64,000 nucleotides of DNA, from positions 354,773 to 418,772 of the forward strand of contig CAVPOB010000016.1 of assembly GCA_963706835.1 (NCBI GenBank), written 5' to 3'. How positions within the stretch are numbered: the first letter of the stretch is position 1; each line of letters starts with the position of its first letter. The translations under genes were made by a program, and so were the position numbers. Source of the DNA: CAVXYG01 sp963706835. GTDB lineage: Bacteria; Actinomycetota; Actinomycetes; S36-B12; GCA-2699445. The notes below the pieces were generated by a model that ran no database searches, was not told where the DNA came from, and was given only the letters and a program-made list of their open reading frames with translations. Below are positions 9,957 through 18,294 of this stretch, one piece after another.

Positions 9957-10184
9957 ATGGATGAGACGGGCCTTCGTTGGTGGTCGGCGCAGACGCAGCC
10001 GTGCCCGACGTGCCGCGGCAACGGCGTGCCCATCGTGCTCGACATGCAGGACGCCGAAACCCGGGAAGCGGTGCAGACGGGCCTGGCGGTGCTGGGCGGC
10101 TGCGGCCTCGGCGGTGCCGCCTACGACCGGCAGTGCCCAGCCTGCGGCTCCCGCTGGTCCAGCGCTGATCGCGCAGCCGGCTGA
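9957..10184 (+). CDS. Small zinc-ribbon-like protein, 75 aa
   Basis: The predicted protein has two Cys pairs, CPTC at residues about 15-18 and CPAC about 60-63, separated by an acidic helix and a Gly/Ala stretch. CxxC...CxxC is a zinc-ribbon layout. GGGAGG lies about 11 nt before ATG 9957, and the frame ends cleanly at 10184. I do not recognise the family. It is divergent from the PLP enzyme and 60 bp before the M48 protease. CPTCRGNG resembles DnaJ-type zinc repeats, but with only two pairs. Confidence 0.65.
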   Translation: MDETGLRWWSAQTQPCPTCRGNGVPIVLDMQDAETREAVQTGLAVLGGCGLGGAAYDRQCPACGSRWSSADRAAG

Positions 10185-10244
10185 CCCGCTGCCTCGCCGT
10201 CGGCGCTGGCGCCGGGGCGAGATTGCGCATGCGATCCTGGATCG

Positions 10245-11123
10245 GTGACGAGCCCCGGAGCCACGGTGAAGCCGGTGGGCCCCCGCTCGCAGCGGGCGTT
10301 GCCCCTGCGCCATCCCTCCGAGATTCCCATGTACGCGTTCATGGTGGTGCTGAACATCGTCATCGCGCTGGCGCTGCTGCGGGTGGTAGTGGCGCCCGTG
10401 GTCTGGTCCGGCTGGGCAGGCGGCGGGACCCTGGAGGATGTCGCCGCGGGGGTGGCGGGGGTCCTGCTGTGGGTGGTGCCGGGCCTGGTCATCGTGCGTC
10501 AGGTCCAACGTGCCTCGGTGGCCGGCACCGCGGTGGCGCTGTCGGAGACGCAGTTCCCCGATCTGCGCAGCGCCACGGCTGGCTTCGCGCAGCGGATCGG
10601 ACTGGCAAGACCGCCGCAGGTCTACCTGGCCAATGGCAACGGTGCGCTGAATGCCTTTGCCGCCCAGTCCGGCATCGACAACAACTACGTCACGCTGTCC
10701 AACGAGTTGTTCGCCAATCTGCAGCGCGACAACAGGGAGGGGCTGCGCTTCATCATCGGCCACGAGATCGCCCACATCAGGCTCGGGCACGTGTCGCTGT
10801 GGTACCAGCTGTCCATCTGCTTCTCCGGCCTGATCCCGATCCTGGGTGCCACGCTTTCCCGGCTGCGCGAGTACTCCTGCGACCGCAACGGCGCAGCCCT
10901 GGAGCCGGCCGGGCAGCGCGGCCTGGTCCTGCTGGCGGCCGGCCGGTATGCCCACGACAACGTCCAGGTGGCCGAACTGGTGCAGCAGGGCCGCGAATTG
11001 GGCGGCTTCTGGGTCGAGGTGGCCCAGCTGCCGCGATCGCATCCCTTCACGGTGCGCCGCTTGTGGCGGCTGTACCAGTTGGGTCTGTTCGCCGACGAGC
11101 CTTCCACGCCGCGCCGAGGCTGA
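10245..11123 (+). CDS. M48-family membrane metallopeptidase
   Basis: A 292-residue integral membrane zinc protease of the HtpX/Ste24 group, probably acting in membrane protein quality control. Two hydrophobic segments (about 29-50 and 62-82) precede the catalytic HEIAHIRLGH (first His about 173). A further hydrophobic stretch follows, and then REYSCDRNGAA supplies the third zinc ligand. It starts at GTG 10245; ATG 10329 (at YAFMVV) is an alternative that would drop a basic N-terminal tail. The adjoining genes are convergent. Confidence 0.88.
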   Translation: MTSPGATVKPVGPRSQRALPLRHPSEIPMYAFMVVLNIVIALALLRVVVAPVVWSGWAGGGTLEDVAAGVAGVLLWVVPGLVIVRQVQRASVAGTAVALSETQFPDLRSATAGFAQRIGLARPPQVYLANGNGALNAFAAQSGIDNNYVTLSNELFANLQRDNREGLRFIIGHEIAHIRLGHVSLWYQLSICFSGLIPILGATLSRLREYSCDRNGAALEPAGQRGLVLLAAGRYAHDNVQVAELVQQGRELGGFWVEVAQLPRSHPFTVRRLWRLYQLGLFADEPSTPRRG

Positions 11124-11129
11124 TCCGGG

Positions 11130-12173
11130 CTATGGGCGGTGCTGCGGCTCTGCTCTCCAGGCCTGCTCCATCGCGCTCGGTGTCAGCCGGACCAGTACGT
11201 CCGCCAGCGTGACGAGCCCGACCGTGGCCTGCCCGTCCATCACCACGGCCAGGTGCTGGCGGGTGCGCCGCATCTCCGCCAGCGCGCCGTGCAGGGTCTC
11301 CTCGGCCGGCAGTCGGAACACGGGACGGGCGAAGTCGCCCGCCGGACGGTCCGGGGGCGCGGCCATGGTGTCGCGGACATGGACCACCGAACTGTAGACC
11401 CCGCCCTGGCCGACGAGGATGCGCCGATGGCCGGAGGATCGCGCAGCGGACTGGATGTCGGCGACAGAGGCGCCCGGGCCCACGGCCACCGGCGTGATCG
11501 TGGTATCCACGACCTCGTGCAGGGTGATGACCTGCAGTTGCAGCGCAGCCTCGATCGGCCGGGCGTACTGCGCGTCGAGGGCCCCGACATTGATCGAGTG
11601 GGCGACGAGCTGCTGCAGTTCGTCGGGGTTCTGGCTGCTGCTCAGGGTATTGGTCGGCTGCGCACCCGCCTTCTGCACCAGAATATTCGCCACATGGTTC
11701 AGCCCTCGCAGCAGCGGACGGGAAATCGTCAGGAAGATCCGCATGGGTAGTGCCAGGATGGTCGCGGCGAACTCCGGGTGCGCGATGGCCCAGGACTTCG
11801 GCGCCATCTCTCCGATCACCAGATGCAGGAACGTCACCACGAACAGCGCGAGCAGGAATGCCACCGCGTCGGCGATCCCGCCGGGCAAGCCGAGCGCTTC
11901 CAGGGGCGGGGTGAGCCAGTGGTGCACTGCGGGCTTGGTGATCGCGCCCAGGGCAAGGGTGCAGATCGTGATGCCGAGCTGCGATCCGGCCAGCACCAGC
12001 TGCAGTTCGTTGAAGTTGCGCAGCGCGGCCCGCGCTGAGATCCGATCCGCGGCAGCGTCCTCCACGCGGTGCCGCTTGGCCGCGATGACCGCGAACTCAG
12101 CTGCCACGAACAGCGCGCTGAGGCCGATGATGACGACGGTGGCAATCGTGATGGTCAACGGATCATCGCTCAT
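11130..12173 (-). CDS. CNNM/CorC-family membrane protein (DUF21 plus CBS)
   Basis: This 347-residue protein has an N-terminal DUF21/CNNM transmembrane domain (four hydrophobic segments in residues 1-170, with GEMAPKSWAIAHPE typical of the family) and a cytoplasmic CBS pair after it. The family includes the Mg2+ transporter CorC and TerC-associated 'hemolysins', and most members are linked to Mg2+ or Co2+ efflux. No CorC_HlyC C-terminal domain is visible, so it is the shorter subtype. Its ATG overlaps the stop of the preceding homologue (ATGA at 12170-12173), so the two are translated together. Confidence 0.9.
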   Translation of the reverse strand: MSDDPLTITIATVVIIGLSALFVAAEFAVIAAKRHRVEDAAADRISARAALRNFNELQLVLAGSQLGITICTLALGAITKPAVHHWLTPPLEALGLPGGIADAVAFLLALFVVTFLHLVIGEMAPKSWAIAHPEFAATILALPMRIFLTISRPLLRGLNHVANILVQKAGAQPTNTLSSSQNPDELQQLVAHSINVGALDAQYARPIEAALQLQVITLHEVVDTTITPVAVGPGASVADIQSAARSSGHRRILVGQGGVYSSVVHVRDTMAAPPDRPAGDFARPVFRLPAEETLHGALAEMRRTRQHLAVVMDGQATVGLVTLADVLVRLTPSAMEQAWRAEPQHRP

Positions 12174-13537
12174 GCGCCCGTTCCTTCCACCAGTGCCACT
12201 CGCACCCGGGATGGGACATGGCGGTCGATCTCCAGCACCGTGATGGCGATCGACCGAGCCAACGGCTCTTCCGACAGCGCCAGGTCTGCCGGGTCGATCG
12301 GCAGGTCGAGCCGGATCACGTCCCCGACTTCGGGCAGGTCACCGTGCACGGCGATCGCGAGACCGGCCACCGTCTCGTACGAGCCGCGCGGCAGTTCGAC
12401 GTCCAGCGCGCGCTCCACCTCGTCCAGGTGCACCGACCCCGCCATGACCCATGCGCCCTCGACATCGGGACCGGCGACCGGTGCGGCGACGTCGTCGGCG
12501 TCATGTTCGTCGGTGATCTCCCCGACGAGTTCCTCCGCGAGATCCTCCATCGTGAGGACGCCGCTGAAGCCGCCGTACTCATCGACCACGCATGCCATAT
12601 GGCTGCGTGCCGTCGTGAGTTCCTCCACGGCGGTCATCAACGGCATGAGGTCGGGCAGTAGCAGTGCCGGTCGCGTGAGTGCTCCGACCGGCATGTCGCC
12701 CGGGTAGTCGCGCTGCAGCAGGTCCGTCAGGTGCACCACGCCGATGACCTCGTCGGTCTCCGCAGCGAGCACCGGGTAGCGGGAGTGCCCATCGTTGGCC
12801 ATGCGGTGGCGCAACTCTGCCACGGTGTCGGTATCGCTGAGGGTGTCGACCTGGGTACGCGGCACCATCGCGTGTGCGACGTCGTGAGAGGGGAAGTCCA
12901 GGATGCGGTCCAGCATCATGGACAGCTCGGGATCCAAGTCGCCGCTCTCGCGGGATTCGGCGACGATCTCCTCGAGGTCCCTTGCCGATGCCGCGTGCTC
13001 GACGTCGTGCACCGGCTCGATCCGCAGGATGCGCAGCAGGATGTTGGCGGAGGCGTCGAAGAATCGGATCAACCACCCGAAGAACGTCAGGTACCACCGC
13101 GTGGACGGGGCCAGGCGCACCGCCAGCGGCTCGGGATTGGCGATGGCGAGGTTCTTCGGGAACAGCTCCCCGAAGAGCATCTGCACGACAGTGGAGAAGG
13201 CCAGTGCCACCACTCCGCCGATGCCGATGGACACTGCGGTGGGAATGCCGACCCCGCCGAGCAGGTCGCCGAGCGACTGCCCGATCAAAGGTTCGGCTAC
13301 GTAGCCGACCAGCAGGCCCGTGACCGTGATGCCCAGTTGCGCCCCGGACAGCAGGAACGAGGTGCGGCGCGTGATGGCCAGGGCGCGCTCAGCGCTCTCA
13401 TCGCCCTTCGCCGCACGGGCGGCCAGTCCGGCGCGGTCGACGGCCATGTAGGCGAACTCCTGTGCGACGAAGTAGCCGGTGGCGATCGTGATGAGGAACA
13501 CGATGACCAGCCCAGCCAGCAGGGCGACCCATTCCAT
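12170..13537 (-). CDS. CNNM/CorC-family membrane protein with CorC_HlyC domain
   Basis: A 455-residue relative of the next gene. It has the DUF21 membrane domain (residues 1-190; GELFPKNLAIANPEPLA), CBS repeats (MVPRTQVDTL; ACVVDEYGGFSGVLTMEDL) and a C-terminal CorC_HlyC domain (from about 360). The family is tied to Mg2+/Co2+ homeostasis; the frequent 'hemolysin' label is historical. ATG 13537 is used, with GGGAGG about 11 nt upstream. The pair probably arose by duplication and may act as a heteromer. The region upstream contains repeat locus A. Confidence 0.92.
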   Translation of the reverse strand: MEWVALLAGLVIVFLITIATGYFVAQEFAYMAVDRAGLAARAAKGDESAERALAITRRTSFLLSGAQLGITVTGLLVGYVAEPLIGQSLGDLLGGVGIPTAVSIGIGGVVALAFSTVVQMLFGELFPKNLAIANPEPLAVRLAPSTRWYLTFFGWLIRFFDASANILLRILRIEPVHDVEHAASARDLEEIVAESRESGDLDPELSMMLDRILDFPSHDVAHAMVPRTQVDTLSDTDTVAELRHRMANDGHSRYPVLAAETDEVIGVVHLTDLLQRDYPGDMPVGALTRPALLLPDLMPLMTAVEELTTARSHMACVVDEYGGFSGVLTMEDLAEELVGEITDEHDADDVAAPVAGPDVEGAWVMAGSVHLDEVERALDVELPRGSYETVAGLAIAVHGDLPEVGDVIRLDLPIDPADLALSEEPLARSIAITVLEIDRHVPSRVRVALVEGTGA

Positions 13538-13778
13538 CGGCAGTGGTTCACCTCCCTCCCGGTGGCACTCTACTGCCGCCGGGGCGCCCCTCGGTGTGCG
13601 TCGACCCCGCGAGCGGCAATTGTGGTCCTGTCTGTTGGGTTCGGGTGGCTGATCCATCGGCCGCGATGGCCGCTTGCCGTTCGGCGGCCGGACCGGGGGC
13701 GGGTGCCTGCGACGCGATGGGGCGGGGTGTGATTCGGCGCATGCCGTGGCCTGCAGAGGGGTCGCCGGTGACCAGGTC
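13538..13778. other. Upstream region of the CNNM operon, no gene seen
   Basis: This 240-bp stretch separates the CNNM gene from repeat locus A. It should hold the CNNM promoter, but no confident -10/-35 pair or gene was seen. Confidence 0.4.
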
Positions 13779-14006
13779 TGCACCCGCGGTGGGGGTTTGC
13801 ACCCGTGGCGGGGGCTGCGGGGCCGGTCGGCGGCAGGAATGTGCACCCGGGATGGGGGTTTGCACCCGAAATGGGGGCGCTGCGGTGTCCAAAGGGGGGT
13901 GTTTGCCCCCGTATAGGGTGCATACCCCCATCCCGGGTGCAGACCTTGGGCGTGGAAGGCCCGAATTGCCCCCATATGGGGTGCATACCCCCGCGGCGGG
14001 TGCAGA
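13779..14006. repeat. Mirror-symmetric hairpin repeat, locus A
   Basis: The left half has four monomers TGCACCCG-NNN-YGGGGG in direct orientation with trinucleotides CGG, TGG, GGA and AAA. The right half carries monomers in inverted orientation (reading ...GGGTGCATACCCCC... and ...GGGTGCAGACC). The flank GGTCTGCACCC appears at both ends in opposite orientation. It is the most diverged of four loci (also 32780, 45357 and 53444) and lies between the divergent CNNM gene and tRNA-Leu. Confidence 0.85.
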
Positions 14007-14040
14007 CCTTGGGGAGGGAGGGGGCGTGCAACCCGTATCG

Positions 14041-14257
14041 CCCTGGCGCAGACCCTGTATCGCGTGCAGAGGCCTGTGCCGGGCGCTCACCCCGTGGCCA
14101 GGCGCAGACCCCTGTGCCGGGCGCTCACCCCGTGGCCAGGCGCAGACCCTGCTGGGCCAGGCGCAGACCCTGCCCCGTGGCCAGGCGCAGACCCTGCTGG
14201 GCCAGGCGCAGACCTGGAGGCCAGCGGGTCAGTTCACCCCGTGGCCAGGCGCAGACC
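14041..14257. repeat. Tandem repeat array, CCAGGCGCAGACC core
   Basis: The core CCAGGCGCAGACC recurs six or seven times. A perfect 38-bp duplication spans 14073-14110 and 14111-14148, followed by alternating units with CTGCTGGG and CTGCCCCGTGG spacers. No long unbroken reading frame here looks coding. It lies between repeat locus A and tRNA-Leu. Confidence 0.8.
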
Positions 14258-14457
14258 GTTGCGATGGTGCACACCTCAGGATGGCAAGAGCCGGTCAACC
14301 CCGAATCGGGCAAAGGCCGCGGAAGAGGCAGTCCAGGTGTACCGCGCGACGGCGGTCGGATCCGTCGGGGCCAGGATCGGCGACCTGCGCGCACACGTGT
14401 CCCGGCCCTGAGGAACAGGGGACCGCAGAACGACCCAGGCGGTCAGGCCGGAGCGTG

Positions 14458-14542
14458 TGTCCGAGGGGGGACTTGAACCCCCACCCCCTTAACGGGGACT
14501 AGCACCTCAAGCTAGCGCGTCTGCCTATTCCGCCACCCGGAC
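14458..14542 (-). tRNA. tRNA-Leu (anticodon GAG)
   Basis: Read on the minus strand, GTCCGGG at 14542 pairs with CTCGGAC at 14465-14459 as the acceptor stem (one G-U pair), with A as discriminator. The anticodon arm CTAGC-TTGAGGT-GCTAG gives anticodon GAG. A long variable arm and the T-arm GGGGGTTCAAGTCCCCC follow, as expected for a class II leucine tRNA. CCA is not encoded. The tRNA reads CUC/CUU codons. Confidence 0.95.
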
Positions 14543-14633
14543 CGGTGCGACCCGTGCCGCAGCACGGGTACTGCTCTGCAGGATAGCCGATGCTCGGGGT
14601 TGGCATCGAACGTGAACCAGGCAGGATGGCAGC

Positions 14634-15965
14634 ATGAACGCCCCGCATGCCCCCAGCCTGGAGCAGGACGTCATCGACCTGTGCCGTGGCCTGATCCGCA
14701 TCGACACGACCAACACCGGTGAGGCGGAGGGGACGGTGGGGGAGGCCGAGGCGGCCGAGTACGCCGAAGCCGTGCTGCGGGAGGTCGGCTACGAACCGCA
14801 GCGCTACACCACGACCGGCCCCAACCGCCAGGGCATCCACCTGCGCATTCCCGGACAAGACCAGGATCTGCCGGCGCTGCTGGTGCATGGACACCTCGAC
14901 GTTGTGCCCGCCGCAGCCCGTGACTGGCAGGTGGATCCGTTCGCGGCCGAACTGGCCGACGGCATGGTGTGGGGCCGCGGCGCGGTGGACATGAAGGACA
15001 TGGATGCGATGCTGCTCGCCGTGGTGCGGGGATGGGCCCGCACCGGCTACCGGCCGCCGCGCGACATCGTGCTGCTGCTGACCCCCGACGAGGAAGCGGG
15101 CGGGGTGCAGGGCGCGCACTGGCTGGTCGACCACCGACCCGAGCTGTTCCGCGGTGTGACCCATGCGATCGGCGAGGTCGGCGGATTCTCGCTCACGGTG
15201 GCCCAGCGTCGCCTGTACTTGCTGCAAGTGGCGGAGAAGGGCATCGCCTGGCTTCGGCTGACGGCTCGGGGGCGTCCCGGCCACGGCAGCATGGTGAACG
15301 AGGAGAACGCCGTGGCCCGGCTGGCCGAGGCAGTGGTCGCCGTGGACCGCGCCGAACTGCCCATCGCGCCGACCGCGACGACGCAGGAGTTCGTCGCCCA
15401 TATGTCTGCGGCCCTGGGCGAGCAGTTCGACATCGCCGACCCGGCTGCGCTGCTGGCCGCACTCGGGCCCGCCGCTCGGATGATCGCTCCCGGCTTCCGC
15501 AATACCGCCGTACCGACCATGCTGCAGGCCGGCGTCAAGGTGAACGTGGTCCCCGGTGAGGCCAGCGCCACGATCGATGGGCGGTTCCTCCCCGGCCAGG
15601 ACGATGCCCTGCTTGCCGCTGTGGCTGACATCGTCGGCCCGAACGTTGCGGTGGACACGTTGCACCGCGATGTCGCGCTGGAGGCACCGTTCGCCGGTCC
15701 GATCGTCGCGGCGATCGCTGACTCGGTGCTCGCCGAGGACCCGGGCGCCCAGGTCATCCCGTACCTGATGAGCGGCGGCACCGACGGCAAGGCGTTCAGC
15801 CGCTTGGGGATCCGCTGCTACGGCTTCGCCCCGCTGCGACTGCCGCCGGACTTGGACTTCGCGGCGCTGTTCCACGGCGTCGACGAGCGAGTGCCGGTGG
15901 ATGGTCTGACGTTCGGCGCCCGTGTGCTCGACCGGTTCCTGCGCACGGCTCCCGGCGAACCCTAG
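14634..15965 (+). CDS. M20/M25/M40-family metallopeptidase
   Basis: A 443-residue di-zinc peptidase/deacylase with the ArgE/DapE fold. Metal and catalytic sites are in HGHLDVVPA (about 84-92), WGRGAVDMKDMDAM (about 110-124), and the PDEEAGG segment with the general-base Glu (about 150). RGRPGHGSM marks the dimerisation/lid domain and the C-terminal His ligand is in FHGVDERV. The substrate may be a dipeptide or N-acyl amino acid; M20 proteins of this length in actinobacteria are usually annotated only as peptidase. The start is ATG 14634. It is divergent from the tRNA. Confidence 0.92.
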   Translation: MNAPHAPSLEQDVIDLCRGLIRIDTTNTGEAEGTVGEAEAAEYAEAVLREVGYEPQRYTTTGPNRQGIHLRIPGQDQDLPALLVHGHLDVVPAAARDWQVDPFAAELADGMVWGRGAVDMKDMDAMLLAVVRGWARTGYRPPRDIVLLLTPDEEAGGVQGAHWLVDHRPELFRGVTHAIGEVGGFSLTVAQRRLYLLQVAEKGIAWLRLTARGRPGHGSMVNEENAVARLAEAVVAVDRAELPIAPTATTQEFVAHMSAALGEQFDIADPAALLAALGPAARMIAPGFRNTAVPTMLQAGVKVNVVPGEASATIDGRFLPGQDDALLAAVADIVGPNVAVDTLHRDVALEAPFAGPIVAAIADSVLAEDPGAQVIPYLMSGGTDGKAFSRLGIRCYGFAPLRLPPDLDFAALFHGVDERVPVDGLTFGARVLDRFLRTAPGEP

Positions 15966-16015
15966 TGGGCGGTCCCGGGCGCCGACCTTGCCCGGGCTCC
16001 TGGCAGGCTATGCCT

Positions 16016-16471
16016 ATGACCAAGGTCCAGGTGCAGCGTGTCATCCAAGCCCCGATCGACCGCGTCTGGGAGGTGTTTACCGACATCGCCGGTGCGCCGA
16101 AGGCCATCAAGGGGATCGACTCGGTGGACCTGCTCAGCGACGTGCCGTTCGGGCCGGGCTTCCGGTGGCGGGAGACGCGCACCATATTCGGCCGCTCCGC
16201 CTCCGAGGAGATGTGGGTCACCGACGCGCAGCCGCTGCTGCGCTACGAGGTCGCCGCCTCCAGCCACGGCACCGACTATCTGAGCACCTACACCTTCGAC
16301 GAGGTGCCCGGCGGGGTTGCCGTCGTACTGGTCTTCGCTGGAGAGCCGCGCTCTGCTGTTGCGAAGGGGATGAACCTGCTGACCGGGTGGGCGGCCAAGG
16401 GATCGGTGGCCAAGATGCTGCGGCAGGACATGGACGACCTGGCGCAGATCTGTGAGCACCCGGCGCCCTGA
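16016..16471 (+). CDS. SRPBCC (START-like) family protein
   Basis: A 151-residue protein with the polyketide-cyclase/START-like hydrophobic pocket fold: IQAPIDRVWEVFTDI at the N-terminus and a long C-terminal helix with MLRQDMDDLAQICE. Such proteins bind or transport small lipophilic ligands. ATG 16016 is preferred; ATG 16010 two codons upstream is possible. The 3' end overlaps the next gene by 20 bp. Confidence 0.85.
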   Translation: MTKVQVQRVIQAPIDRVWEVFTDIAGAPKAIKGIDSVDLLSDVPFGPGFRWRETRTIFGRSASEEMWVTDAQPLLRYEVAASSHGTDYLSTYTFDEVPGGVAVVLVFAGEPRSAVAKGMNLLTGWAAKGSVAKMLRQDMDDLAQICEHPAP

Positions 16472-17229
16472 GCGCGCGGGCGCCCGCCTGGCGGCCGCTG
16501 CCGTGGCAACGCTCGTCCTGGCGAGCTGCTCCCCGTCGGATCAGGGTCCTGCGGCCGACCGTGACGCCGGGTCCGCGTTCGGATCAGGCGCCGACGAGGT
16601 GCAGGCGCTGGCGGACCCGACCTGTGCGCTGGGCGCCCCGCCGGAGGAGCTCGACCCCGAGGTTGCGCAGGATCCGGTGCAGTTCGACAGTCTTCGACGA
16701 CGTCGCGGTGATGACAGGCACGATCGGCGCCGACTTCGTGCACCGCGTCTGCGACCTGGCCGCGGACAACTCGGCGGTCGCGCAGATCGAGATGCTGGAC
16801 GTGCCGGGGTCGTCGACGCCGGGCAACGAGGCGCTCGAGGGTGGCCTGGTCCTGCATGCCGAGGGGTTCCACACGTACCTGCCCGGCGACGGGATCGTGG
16901 AATCCGGCGGCGTCGACGTGTTCCTCGCCGGCCGCGAGCGAGTGGTGGCCGACGGCGGCTGCCTGGGCGTGCACTCCACCGAGATCGACCTCGGCGACGG
17001 GCCGGTGGCTGCGGCCGACCTGCCCCGCGACGACCCGGAGCACGCCGCCTACCTGGAGTACTTCGACGCCATCGGGATCTCACCGGACTTCTACTGGTTC
17101 ACCATCGAGGCGGCGCCGCCGGACGGGATCCACTACCTGACACCGGCCGAGATGGTCGAGTTCGGCGTCGTCACCGGGCCGCCCCCCACACGGGGATGCG
17201 CACTGCCGGACGAGCGCGGCGACGCCTAG
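16452..17229 (+). pseudogene. Secreted lipoprotein, COG3904-like, one frameshift
   Basis: A GTG start at 16452 gives a lipoprotein signal with lipobox TLVLASC (Cys about 26) and an Asp/Glu-rich linker. The frame then changes near 16685-16692 (QFDS to VFDDVAVM) and continues to 17229. The second part resembles periplasmic ClpP-like COG3904 proteins: an ETIGADF-like strand, a GGLVLHAEGFHTYLPGDGIVES segment in the substrate-loop position and VFLAGRERVVADGGCLGVHS. The typical CxSAC motif is not conserved, so proteolytic activity is doubtful. The frameshift is probably an artefact. Confidence 0.6.
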
Positions 17230-18203
17230 CGCCGTTGGTTCCAGCCAGCCTCGGGATACCCCAGTTCCGGTGCCGAGACCTCATCCAGCGCGCGGCTGAT
17301 CTCGACCGGCAGCTCCAACTCCTCCGAATCCAGGGCGGGCAGCAACTGCGACAGTGTCCGGGCTCCCAGGATCGGTGCGACCACGCCGGGCCGATCGCGC
17401 ACCCAGGCCAGCGCGACCTCCAGCGGCGTGACGTCCAATCCATCGGCGGCCGTGATGAGCGCCTGGACGACGCGCCGGTGCGGCTCGCTGAGGTACTCCG
17501 AGACGAAGGGGCCGAAGTGCGGTGATGCCGCCCGGGAGTCCGGCGGAGTGCCGTGCCGGTACTTGCCGGTCAGGACCCCCCGGCCCAGCGGCGACCATGC
17601 CAGGATCCCGATGCCGTGATGATGGGCGGCCGGAACGACCTCGCCCTCGATGCCGCGCTGCACCAGCGAATACTCCATCTCGGCGGCGATCAGCGCCGGG
17701 CCGAGCTCGCGCGCCGCGGCGGCGGCCGTCGCCACCTGCCAGCCGGCGAAGTTGCTGATGCCCGCGTAGCGGACCCGGCCCGATGACACCGCGTACTGCA
17801 CCGCGGACAGCGTCTCCTCCAGTGGCGTTCGGGGATCCCAGGCCTGCAACAGCCACAGGTCGAGGTAGTCGGTGCCGAGGCGTTCCAGCGAGGCGTCCAG
17901 CGCGGCGAGCAGATGATGCCGGCTGCTGTCGAACCGGCGGGGCGTGCGGGGCCGCGACCCGGCCTTGCTGCACAGGACCACCTGGTCGCGGGAGTTGGTC
18001 TCGGCCAGGAAGGTCCCGATCAGCCGCTCGCTCAACCCCTCGCCGTACACCCCGGCGGTATCGATGAGGGTCCCCCCGGCGTCCAGGAAGGACTTCCACT
18101 GGTCGCGCGCCTCGTGCTCGTCGGTGTCGCGCCCCCATGTCATGGTCCCCAGCGCCAACCGCGAGACCCACAGACCCGATGCCCCCAGCGCCCGTTGCTC
18201 CAT
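17226..18203 (-). CDS. Aldo/keto reductase
   Basis: A 325-residue NADPH-dependent TIM-barrel oxidoreductase. The catalytic tetrad Asp and Tyr are in LIDTAGVYGEGLSE, and Lys in VLCSKAG. The position normally held by catalytic His (LLH..) reads LWLLQAWDP, a His-to-Gln change. NADPH-binding elements are present near the end (GARTLSQL). It is convergent with the COG3904-like gene, overlapping by 4 bp. Substrate unknown. ATG 18203 has no strong ribosome site. Confidence 0.9.
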   Translation of the reverse strand: MEQRALGASGLWVSRLALGTMTWGRDTDEHEARDQWKSFLDAGGTLIDTAGVYGEGLSERLIGTFLAETNSRDQVVLCSKAGSRPRTPRRFDSSRHHLLAALDASLERLGTDYLDLWLLQAWDPRTPLEETLSAVQYAVSSGRVRYAGISNFAGWQVATAAAAARELGPALIAAEMEYSLVQRGIEGEVVPAAHHHGIGILAWSPLGRGVLTGKYRHGTPPDSRAASPHFGPFVSEYLSEPHRRVVQALITAADGLDVTPLEVALAWVRDRPGVVAPILGARTLSQLLPALDSEELELPVEISRALDEVSAPELGYPEAGWNQRR

Positions 18204-18294
18204 AGCCTGAACCTACCTGGCGTGGCTGCGACCGCCGCAGCAGGGAGTTCGGCGCGCCGTGGGTACGCTTGGCGGCGGAGCGATGGAGGGCGAT

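Noticed and set aside
13779..14257. CRISPR array
   Set aside because: Repeats are short, in both orientations, irregularly spaced and without unique spacers; no cas genes.
14458..14542. Integration site at tRNA-Leu
   Set aside because: No integrase and no second copy of the tRNA 3' end nearby.
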